From an uncultured Gammaproteobacteria bacterium (GTDB lineage: Bacteria > Pseudomonadota > Gammaproteobacteria > Coxiellales > Coxiellaceae), in NCBI GenBank assembly GCA_903870185.1, contig CAIQCE010000135.1, positions 1 through 9,171 on the forward strand: a DNA stretch of 9,171 nucleotides, written 5' to 3'. The position numbers and the translations under genes are program-made. Position 1 is the first letter of the stretch; every line of letters begins with the position of its first letter. This document shows positions 1 through 4,645 of the stretch, piece after piece. A model generated the notes under the pieces. The model had not been told where the DNA came from. It did not search any database and saw only the letters and a program-made list of their open reading frames with translations.

Positions 1-49
1 GCTCTTCATAACGTTCTTGTAGATCAAAAAATCCAGGTTGACTCATCAT
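1..49 (-). CDS. IS5-like transposase, N-terminus only (runs off window)
   Basis: The minus strand reads ATGATG and then encodes MMSQPGFFDLQERYEE before leaving the window. The start (M)-S/T-Q-P-G-F-F-D-L-x-x-R-Y is, from memory, typical of a group of IS5-family DDE transposases, which cut and paste their own element. A GGAG lies 7 nt upstream of the first ATG (plus positions 57-60), which favours the ATG at 47-49 over the second one at 44-46. Only 16 codons are visible, so it cannot be told whether the gene is intact, and the catalytic domain is not seen. The right end of the element should fall within roughly the next 100 bp, but I could not identify a terminal inverted repeat. Its presence marks this side of the window as an accessory region. 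Confidence 0.6.
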   Translation of the reverse strand, partial: MMSQPGFFDLQERYEE

Positions 50-146
50 TCGCTTGCTCCTTTTTTACTGAACACTAAAAAGTCGGCATTTTACCAAATT
101 TCTTTCAATTTCGAGAGATGGCCTTAAATATTGTGTTCGAAACGGG

Positions 147-167
147 GTTTGGTACCTGGTACCAAAC
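147..167. repeat. Perfect 10-bp inverted repeat around a single T
   Basis: GTTTGGTACC and GGTACCAAAC are exact reverse complements separated by one T. As RNA this would fold as a 9-bp stem with a 3-nt loop, and the plus strand continues with TTTTCATTATTTT. That resembles an intrinsic terminator, yet no plus-strand gene is visible upstream. The core GGTACCTGG is found again in the hairpin after bioA (8929-8954) and in part at 225-235, so it may belong to a dispersed repeat family or be a protein-binding operator. Confidence 0.55.
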
Positions 168-179
168 TTTTCATTATTT

Positions 180-213
180 TGTTGGGCCGCACTACGTTTG
201 GCACCAACCTACG
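180..213 (+). repeat. REP-like hairpin A
   Basis: This 34-nt element begins TGTTGGGCC and ends CCAACCTACG. GTTGG (181-185) pairs with CCAAC (204-208) and GCC (186-188) with GGC (200-202), leaving A203 as a bulge. It matches the reverse complement of element B (1486-1519) at 29 of 34 positions, including one compensated base pair. The GTTGG...CCAACCTACG form resembles repetitive extragenic palindromes of gammaproteobacteria. It may affect mRNA ends or be mobilised by a RAYT-type transposase elsewhere; that is inference. Confidence 0.6.
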
Positions 214-268
214 AAAGCATACACGATACCTGGCTCCAAAATTCACCTAATCAAAAAAGAACAAGACT

Positions 269-288
269 TTTAATATTCCCTTAATACT
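269..288 (+). promoter_or_regulatory. PmrA-like box upstream of the first unknown gene
   Basis: Two direct repeats, TTTAATATT (269-277) and CTTAATACT (280-288), are separated by CC. Each matches 8 of 9 positions of the tandem consensus cTTAATatT-nn-cTTAATatT that I recall for PmrA-controlled Dot/Icm genes of Legionella pneumophila and Coxiella. TATAAC at 301-306, 12 nt downstream, is a plausible -10 hexamer, so the second half-site would cover the -35 region, as expected for an activator. The next gene starts 46 bp further on. Binding by PmrA is inferred, and no pmrAB gene is in the window. Confidence 0.65.
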
Positions 289-334
289 ACCATGAGACAC
301 TATAACTCTTTGATTAATGAATTCGGAGATTTAA

Positions 335-1468
335 ATGGCCAAGATTTTGACTTCTTACAAAAATGCTTTGAATGAGACCGATCTTGTTTATGTTCACGAA
401 GTGGCAGATCAATCTGTTTCCAAAAACCTTATGTTTAGCAGTCGTAATCCTGCGCATCGAGGGATTGTAAGAGGTATCGCATCATTTCAATCCCGGACGG
501 ACTCTCATACCCCTTCTGTAATAACAGACTTAGTATCTGACACGTACATTGTACAATCTGTGCCTACTACTCAAGCTCAGGTAAGTTTGGATATGCAGCT
601 TAATGAAAAACAAGCAAATCAAGCTGAGCTTAGGAATAAACTAGCGGCTTATCATGTAGCTGTTGCGGAAGAGGCTGCTGCTGTAGAAGAGGCTGCTGCT
701 GTAGATTTAGGAGAAGTTTATTCCCTTGCTAGACCTCTACTGCGTGATCCTCCAGCCCATCCTCCAGTTAAAGTCATCGGTTATGAAGCAGGTACCCCAG
801 AATTTAAATTAGCACAGGACTTATGTGACATCTATTACGCTAATTTTGGATTGAGTGAAGAGAATATTGAGCTGGCTTATTCGGTTAATTTGTCAGGATT
901 AAATCAGGTGAAATTTCCAGAGGATTTTAATTGGACTAAGCTTTTAAATACGAAGGTGACATGCTCAGCTGTAGCGAGTGGGAGTGCGAGTGGTGCGGCA
1001 ATTTTATTTCAGCATCCTCTTTCCAGTATTTTGCCGGATGCTGCTGATTGTAAATTGATGAAAGCCATTGCTAAAAAGGCTGAATTGAATTTGGCTAAAG
1101 ATAAAATTAAAGCAACACTGAAATCATATATTTCACCTCGAAAATTGAGTTTCTTTGGCCATCATCATAATGGAAGAGCCTTGGCTGTTCTTGCAGCCGT
1201 TAATGGTTGTGAAAATATCCATGCATTGACTAAATTATTGAAACATCAGTCTTACTTGTTTGGTAAAACATATGGTTATTCAATTGAAGAAGGTACAGTA
1301 ACATATTCGTTTAAAGGTGATAAAAATATTCGATTTATGGGTGCTTCTAAGAGGCATGCTCATGAAGGTGGTTATTCACGTGCTTTGGTGAAGTGCTTGA
1401 GTGATTTAGGGTGTGAGCCGCTTCAAGCGGTAGCTGTTGCTGTGCCGCCTCCTACTGCGGCTGTATAG
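335..1468 (+). CDS. Unknown 377-aa protein with C-terminal GHHHNGRA domain; candidate Dot/Icm effector
   Basis: I do not recognise this protein as a whole. No signal peptide or membrane segment is evident. Residues 1-110 are soluble and mixed in composition. Residues 111-124 carry a doubled EEAAAV. Residues 150-245 look like a folded region without a motif I know. Residues 251-367 form a module shared with the gene at 1826-3205. In the first 34 positions (LNLAKDKIKATLKSY... to HHHNGRALA) 23 are identical, with GHHHNGRA at 275-282. The end is Ala/Val/Pro-rich. The ATG at 335 has GGAG 6 nt upstream (325-328). A PmrA-like tandem box at 269-288 suggests control by the PmrAB system, which in Legionella and Coxiella governs many type IVB effector genes. 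Together with the unknown function and accessory setting this makes an exported effector likely, but this is inference. Similar HH-R modules may occur in other Legionellales hypothetical proteins; I cannot verify a family name. Confidence 0.8.
   Translation: MAKILTSYKNALNETDLVYVHEVADQSVSKNLMFSSRNPAHRGIVRGIASFQSRTDSHTPSVITDLVSDTYIVQSVPTTQAQVSLDMQLNEKQANQAELRNKLAAYHVAVAEEAAAVEEAAAVDLGEVYSLARPLLRDPPAHPPVKVIGYEAGTPEFKLAQDLCDIYYANFGLSEENIELAYSVNLSGLNQVKFPEDFNWTKLLNTKVTCSAVASGSASGAAILFQHPLSSILPDAADCKLMKAIAKKAELNLAKDKIKATLKSYISPRKLSFFGHHHNGRALAVLAAVNGCENIHALTKLLKHQSYLFGKTYGYSIEEGTVTYSFKGDKNIRFMGASKRHAHEGGYSRALVKCLSDLGCEPLQAVAVAVPPPTAAV
668..703 (+). repeat. Exact 18-bp tandem duplication inside the first unknown gene
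   Basis: The unit GAAGAGGCTGCTGCTGTA occurs twice in direct succession and encodes EEAAAV twice (residues 112-123). It is in frame, so gain or loss of a unit would change protein length by six residues without a frameshift. Exact identity points to a recent duplication. Confidence 0.85.
1085..1435 (+). other. Region encoding the shared GHHHNGRA domain, copy 1 (C-terminal)
   Basis: This part encodes residues 251-367 of the first unknown protein. It aligns with residues 39-148 of the second through LNLA(K/R)D, KxALKSY, GHHHNGRA, a helix-like (L/M)LKxQxxLFG segment, and a final R(Y/A)L...L..LG(C)/RG(F)EP. Twenty nucleotides (1160-1179) coding for HHHNGRA are identical to 2015-2034. Three adjacent His next to Asn and Arg could form a metal or phosphate site, but no function is known to me. 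Confidence 0.75.
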
Positions 1469-1485
1469 AATGTAATTAAAGATGG

Positions 1486-1519
1486 CGTAGGTTAGTGCCA
1501 AGCGGAGCGCGGCCTAACA
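1486..1519 (-). repeat. REP-like hairpin B, inverted relative to A
   Basis: The plus strand starts CGTAGGTTAG and ends GGCCTAACA, the reverse complement orientation of element A. GTTAG (1491-1495) pairs with CTAAC (1514-1518) and GCC (1497-1499) with GGC (1511-1513), with T1496 bulged. Where A has a G-C pair, B has A-T, changed on both arms, so the stem is conserved. It lies 18 bp after the stop codon of the first unknown gene. Confidence 0.65.
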
Positions 1520-1568
1520 AATCAACCTATTCTTTTATCTTGGCATCACGAAAGAAAAGAACGGGTTT

Positions 1569-1643
1569 TGTTGGGCTTGCCCTGCATCAAGTTTATCAAA
1601 TGTTTAGGCTTATTGCCGTTGCAGGGCTTAGCGCCAACCTACA
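1569..1643. repeat. Long REP-like hairpin C
   Basis: GTTGGGC (1570-1576) pairs with GC-GCCAAC (1631-1638, one bulged G). An inner stem GCCCTGC (1579-1585) pairs exactly with GCAGGGC (1621-1627) around a 35-nt loop. The ends TGTTGG and CCAACCTAC match those of elements A and D. It looks like an extended member of the same family. Confidence 0.6.
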
Positions 1644-1672
1644 TTTTAGATAATCCCATTGTAAGATCTACA

Positions 1673-1707
1673 TGTTGGCCTGTCCTAACGCTTGGGGCCA
1701 ACCTACG
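1673..1707 (+). repeat. REP-like hairpin D
   Basis: TGTTGGCC begins and CCAACCTACG ends this 35-nt element, in the same orientation as element A. GTTGGCC (1674-1680) pairs perfectly with GGCCAAC (1696-1702), and an inner CC/GG can extend the stem. It sits 47 bp before the second PmrA-like box, as element A sits 55 bp before the first. Confidence 0.6.
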
Positions 1708-1753
1708 TTCCACATCAAAATTAAATCAAATTTTGATTCATTGATCTGATATT

Positions 1754-1773
1754 TTTAAGATTAATTTAAGATT
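1754..1773 (+). promoter_or_regulatory. PmrA-like box upstream of the second unknown gene
   Basis: TTTAAGATT occurs twice (1754-1762 and 1765-1773), separated by AA, giving the same 11-bp period as the first box. Each half matches 7 of 9 positions of the recalled consensus cTTAATatT. From the next base on, the sequence TCTATGAGAGACTA resembles ACCATGAGACACTA after the first box at the same offset. No strong -10 hexamer is seen (TATGAG 1776-1781 or TACTTC 1786-1791 are candidates). Confidence 0.6.
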
Positions 1774-1825
1774 TCTATGAGAGACTACTTCCCGAAAACA
1801 CTAACAATAAATTTGGAGAGCTATT

Positions 1826-3205
1826 ATGCGACGACCTGATTCATCAGTACCTACAACTGCCGTTGCTCCTGCATCTGCCCCTGCGCCTTATCCTCTTCCT
1901 ACCTATGTGCCGGTAGAAGATCCATTAGATCTAATGCATTTGAACCTAGCAAGGGATGCACTTAAGGCTGCACTTAAGAGCTACCTCACTCCTCTTAAAA
2001 TGAGTCAGTTGGGTCATCATCATAATGGAAGAGCGAGGGCTATCATTGACACACTCCCGTTTTTTAAAAAATTAGCCGATTTGACTCGAATGCTGAAAGA
2101 CCAGTGTCAGTTATTTGGCGTAGAATATGCGATCACTGAGGCTGAAAAAGATGTGGTGTATATATTGCATCCAGATTATCTAAAAGAACCTAAAAACAAA
2201 GCAAGAGGTAGATATTTGGACGCTTTAATGCAAATTTTAAAGCTGCGAGGGTTTGAGCCTGTGGCTGTACCAGCTGATTTTGCAGTAACTTCGGCAGCTC
2301 CAGCTCCAGCTTCTGCCGCTGCAGCTGCAGCTGCAGCTGCAGGAGCAGGAGCAGGGGAAGTTTCTGCTAGAGCTGCTTCAGTCTCAGCTTCTGATGCTAA
2401 ACCTCAGTCATCTCGAGTAAGAGCTTTTGCTCGTGCAGCATTCGCTGGGATTTCTGCAGCTGCTAAGAGTGTTCGAATTTCCGGGTCTTCAAGAGAGGGA
2501 GGAGCGGCTTCAGCACCTGTTATAATGTCAGCGGTTGATTCAGCTCCAGCCCCATCTCCATCTCCATCTCCAGTTGCTCCAGCTGTTCCAGCTGAGCTGG
2601 CTGAGGGGATTCTTGATTCAACTCATATTCTAAGAAGAGCGCGATCAAGTTCGCTTACAAAAGCATCTTCAGCTCATCTTCTAGCAGGAGGAATGGATTC
2701 AAAGGCAGTAATTGCTAGGGGTCGTGCTTCTTCAGTGACTAGAGGACGTGCCCCAGCTCCATCTTTGGCAGCAACAGCTGAAGCAACTAGCAGCGCAGCT
2801 CCAGTCGGAGATAGTGTTCGATCAAGTTCTGTTACTAGAGTATCTCCAGCTCATCTTCTAGTGAGAAAGGTAGATGTGAAAGGTGAGGTTGCTAGAGCTG
2901 TTCGTTCCGCTTCAGTGACTAGAAGACATGCTCAAGCTTCAGCTCCAGCTCCAGCTCCAGCCGCACCGGCTTCTGCTGCTGTAGAGTGTGAAGTGCCTCC
3001 CACTAAAGCTAAGTTTCAAGATTGCATGCGAGCACTTTCAGCTGTTAAGTTATCAGCAGCTCATCATCTAGCAAATGCAGGAAGAAATTCAATTTTTGGT
3101 GGTCGTCCTGTTCCAGCACTAGCGCCAGTGGCTCCAGCAATTGAAGAGCCTCGTTCTCGAACTCAGAAGCTAGTCGATGCAGCTTTGTGTGAGTTTAAAA
3201 AGTAG
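1826..3205 (+). CDS. Unknown 459-aa protein: N-terminal GHHHNGRA domain, Ala/Pro/Ser/Arg-rich repeat tail; candidate Dot/Icm effector
   Basis: I do not recognise the full protein. Residues 8-30 are a Pro/Ala-rich leader. Residues 39-148 are the module shared with the upstream gene (GHHHNGRA at 63-70). From about 150 the sequence is low-complexity and basic: poly-Ala (163-172), a Gly/Ala stretch, a Lys/Arg/Ala segment (197-223), SPSPSPS (244-250), then repeats. Two units 59 residues apart start RSSSLTK (273) and RSSSVTR (332), run through AHLL and end RASSVTR or RSASVTR; a degraded third (402-420) keeps S-x-AHHLA. The tail is probably disordered and positively charged. No signal peptide or membrane segment is seen. 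The ATG at 1826 has GGAGAG at 1815-1820. The PmrA-like box (1754-1773) and shared module suggest co-regulation with the first gene and export by a type IVB system (inferred). Other reading: a nucleic-acid or cytoskeleton-binding protein of the bacterium itself. Confidence 0.78.
   Translation: MRRPDSSVPTTAVAPASAPAPYPLPTYVPVEDPLDLMHLNLARDALKAALKSYLTPLKMSQLGHHHNGRARAIIDTLPFFKKLADLTRMLKDQCQLFGVEYAITEAEKDVVYILHPDYLKEPKNKARGRYLDALMQILKLRGFEPVAVPADFAVTSAAPAPASAAAAAAAAAGAGAGEVSARAASVSASDAKPQSSRVRAFARAAFAGISAAAKSVRISGSSREGGAASAPVIMSAVDSAPAPSPSPSPVAPAVPAELAEGILDSTHILRRARSSSLTKASSAHLLAGGMDSKAVIARGRASSVTRGRAPAPSLAATAEATSSAAPVGDSVRSSSVTRVSPAHLLVRKVDVKGEVARAVRSASVTRRHAQASAPAPAPAAPASAAVECEVPPTKAKFQDCMRALSAVKLSAAHHLANAGRNSIFGGRPVPALAPVAPAIEEPRSRTQKLVDAALCEFKK
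1940..2269 (+). other. Region encoding the shared GHHHNGRA domain, copy 2 (N-terminal)
   Basis: This encodes residues 39-148 of the second unknown protein and aligns with residues 251-367 of the first, with a short gap near position 121. The module stands first here and last in the neighbour, so it behaves as a movable domain rather than as part of a simple gene duplication. Confidence 0.75.
2318..2353 (+). repeat. Hexanucleotide repeat (GCTGCA)4 then (GGAGCA)2 in coding sequence
   Basis: GCTGCA is repeated four times (2318-2341), followed by GGAGCA twice. It encodes most of the poly-Ala run and then alternating Gly-Ala. A related run, (CCATCT)3 at 2552-2569, encodes Ser-Pro repeats. All units are multiples of three, so slippage would alter length and keep the frame. 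Confidence 0.8.
2642..2758 (+). repeat. Coding repeat unit 1 (RSSSLTK...AHLL...RASSVTR)
   Basis: This encodes residues 273-311 of the second unknown protein. It aligns with unit 2 with one single-residue gap, and the DNA also begins identically (CGATCAAGTTC). Each unit contains two R-x-x-S motifs separated by S-x-AHLL. Confidence 0.7.
2819..2938 (+). repeat. Coding repeat unit 2 (RSSSVTR...AHLL...RSASVTR)
   Basis: This encodes residues 332-371, starting 59 codons after unit 1. It is joined to unit 1 by a Pro/Ala/Thr-rich linker and followed by the APAPAPA stretch. Confidence 0.7.
3029..3085 (+). repeat. Degenerate coding repeat unit 3 (LSAAHHLA)
   Basis: Residues 402-420 (RALSAVKLSAAHHLANAGR) resemble the first half of units 1 and 2. 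The serine cluster is reduced and AHLL has become AHHLA. It is probably a third, diverged copy. Confidence 0.5.
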
Positions 3206-3219
3206 CACTGATTTAGTGC
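3205..3219. terminator. Small bidirectional terminator between convergent genes
   Basis: GCACT (3205-3209) and AGTGC (3215-3219) form a 5-bp stem with a 5-nt loop. On the plus strand it is followed by AGGCATTTTTCTTTCT, on the minus strand by TACTTTTTAAAC. A T-rich tract on either side fits termination of both the second unknown gene and the biotin operon in a gap of only 28 bp. The stem is short, so efficiency is uncertain. Confidence 0.5.
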
Positions 3220-3233
3220 AGGCATTTTTCTTT

Positions 3234-3875
3234 CTATGAGAGAGGAATGTTTTTAAACTCAAGAACCCCCAGCAACGGTGAATCAATCCGTTGCTGAAGG
3301 GTTTCAATATTATCATCCAAATTTTTCATTTCTTTATCGATGCAATTGGCGATCCATCCCAATAGCGGGACGCCTGATCGTTGAATCGATTCCACCGTTA
3401 ACAACGCATGATTGATACAACCCAGACGCATTCCAACAACTAAGATCACTGAGGCATCTAATGCTTTCGCAAAATCCGCCATGGTTTCTTTTGTATTAAG
3501 CGGGACGAGCCAACCTCCACAACCTTCTATCACAATAAAATCGGCTTCTAGTTTTAAAGTGGCTTCACATTGTGTCAGTAATTTTTTTACCGAAAGAGAA
3601 TCATGAATTTGAGCCGCAGCGAGATGTGGCGCGATAGGCGGCTCATAAGCGACAGGGTTTACTAATTCATAAGGTAACTGGATAGAGGCGTTTTTCTGAA
3701 GCTTTAGCGCATCTTCGCTACGTAGGCCTTCAGGAGTTGGCTCGCAGCCTGAAGCAATAGGTTTTAGTCCGATAGTTTTATGTCCTTCTTGATTGAGGGA
3801 TTCTAATAAAGAGCAGGCAAATGTCGTTTTGCCAATGTGGGTATCAGTACCTGTGATAAAAATTTTTTGACTCAT
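3234..3875 (-). CDS. bioD: Dethiobiotin synthetase BioD
   Basis: BioD is a cytoplasmic ATP-dependent enzyme that carboxylates 7,8-diaminopelargonate and closes the ureido ring to give dethiobiotin, the penultimate biotin step. The 213-aa product is a little shorter than the about 225 aa of E. coli BioD. The P-loop GTDTHIGKT lies at residues 9-17 (Lys16). KPIASGCE at 38-45 carries the Lys38 that matches catalytic Lys37 of E. coli. EGCGGW at 117-122 matches the family's EGAGGW, with Cys replacing Ala. It is the last gene of the operon. Its start overlaps the bioC stop as ATGA (4 nt), and AGGA (3882-3885 on the plus strand) serves as ribosome-binding site. A hairpin at 3205-3219 probably ends the transcript. 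The assignment is firm. Confidence 0.96.
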   Translation of the reverse strand: MSQKIFITGTDTHIGKTTFACSLLESLNQEGHKTIGLKPIASGCEPTPEGLRSEDALKLQKNASIQLPYELVNPVAYEPPIAPHLAAAQIHDSLSVKKLLTQCEATLKLEADFIVIEGCGGWLVPLNTKETMADFAKALDASVILVVGMRLGCINHALLTVESIQRSGVPLLGWIANCIDKEMKNLDDNIETLQQRIDSPLLGVLEFKNIPLS

Positions 3876-4645
3876 GAGTTTTCCTTTGAAGCTTTTACAT
3901 AAATGATTTCATAGGTGCAGGGCAGTTTAGAGCCGGAATTTCTATAAGTTTCATAAAACTCTGTTAGCTTTCGTAGTTTTAATCTTCCCATTAAAGTTTT
4001 TTGCTGATTGTTGAGAATAGTATTCGCTCCTAGTGCTTTAAGATATTGCATAAGCTCAAGTAGCGTTTGAAATTCCAAATGATAGATTTTGGATGTTAAT
4101 TGAATGGATTTAAAGCCGACTTCAGATAAATTCTGATGGAGTTCAGTTTCTGAATAAAATCGATTGGTATGATCAAATGCATCAACTTGCTCCCAGCTTG
4201 TTCTGAGCTCCGATAAAGTCTGAGGGCCCGGTAGACTGAATAAACAATCACCCTGAGATGAAAGACTTTGATAGATTCCCGTTAAAGTATTTAGAAGATT
4301 AGGACTCCATTGCAGACTCATATTGGCCAATACTAAATCCAGTGAGTTGTTAATAATGGGTAAAGCATTCATATCAGACTGGACCGGTGTAATATTTTCA
4401 TCCAATGGGATTTGTTCCAGCATAGAAGGGGATAAATCCAAACTTAAAATTTTAGAATCTGGAAATTTTTGAGAAAGCAAAGTGCTGCAATATCCCGTTC
4501 CGGCACCCAAATCTAAAATTTGTTTCGGTGAGGTATTGAGTTGACCTAAGAGTTTATCACCCGTGATTCTTTGCAAATAGGCGACTTTATCGTAGCTATT
4601 GGCCGCTTGTGAGAAATGCTTTAAAACCAAATTAGATTTATTCAT
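3872..4645 (-). CDS. bioC: Malonyl-ACP O-methyltransferase BioC
   Basis: BioC uses S-adenosylmethionine to methylate the free carboxyl of malonyl-ACP, so that fatty-acid synthesis can extend it to pimeloyl-ACP methyl ester. The 257-aa product has the usual length. The N-terminal FSQAANSYDKVAYLQR (11-26) is characteristic of BioC. Class I methyltransferase motifs follow: DLGAGTG (45-51) binds SAM, the acidic end of strand 2 is LSLDLS (Asp70), and ANMSLQW (107-113) corresponds to the family's SNLAVQW-type motif. The start overlaps the end of bioH by 8 nt, and the ribosome-binding site is weak, so translation is probably coupled. Pairing with BioH directly upstream supports the BioC-BioH route rather than BioI or BioW. 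Confidence 0.94.
   Translation of the reverse strand: MNKSNLVLKHFSQAANSYDKVAYLQRITGDKLLGQLNTSPKQILDLGAGTGYCSTLLSQKFPDSKILSLDLSPSMLEQIPLDENITPVQSDMNALPIINNSLDLVLANMSLQWSPNLLNTLTGIYQSLSSQGDCLFSLPGPQTLSELRTSWEQVDAFDHTNRFYSETELHQNLSEVGFKSIQLTSKIYHLEFQTLLELMQYLKALGANTILNNQQKTLMGRLKLRKLTEFYETYRNSGSKLPCTYEIIYVKASKENS

Larger units (their letters stand above)
50..334. other. Intergenic region with palindromes, REP-like hairpin and promoter
   Basis: No gene is seen in this 285-bp AT-rich gap between the divergent transposase start and the first unknown gene. It holds a perfect palindrome at 147-167, a REP-like hairpin at 180-213 and a further TACCTGG half-repeat at 225-235. The PmrA-like box lies at 269-288, and the Shine-Dalgarno GGAG at 325-328 serves the gene starting at 335. 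The end of the insertion sequence probably lies near the left of this gap. Confidence 0.6.
1469..1825. other. Intergenic region with three REP-like hairpins and a PmrA-box promoter
   Basis: This 357-bp gap holds no gene that I can support. In order it contains hairpin B (1486-1519), an AT-rich imperfect stem (TTCTTTT 1530-1536 with AAAAGAA 1555-1561), long hairpin C (1569-1643), hairpin D (1673-1707), the second PmrA-like box (1754-1773) and the ribosome-binding site GGAGAG (1815-1820). No canonical terminator with a U-tract follows the upstream gene, so one of the hairpins may define its 3' end. Confidence 0.65.

Noticed and set aside
1530..1561. AT-rich inverted repeat TTCTTTT...AAAAGAA as terminator of the first unknown gene
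   Set aside because: The stem is all weak pairs apart from one G-C, and no U-tract follows; it could easily be chance in AT-rich DNA.
1826..3205. Histone H1-like or TolA/TonB-like identity for the Ala/Pro/Lys/Arg-rich protein
   Set aside because: The similarity is only in composition. No membrane anchor, TonB C-terminal domain or AAKK-type histone repeats are present, and the N-terminal module points elsewhere.
3412..3606. 64-codon open frame on the plus strand inside bioD
   Set aside because: It is antisense to a clearly conserved enzyme gene, has no ribosome-binding site that stands out, and its product has no recognisable motif; it is a shadow of bioD codon use.
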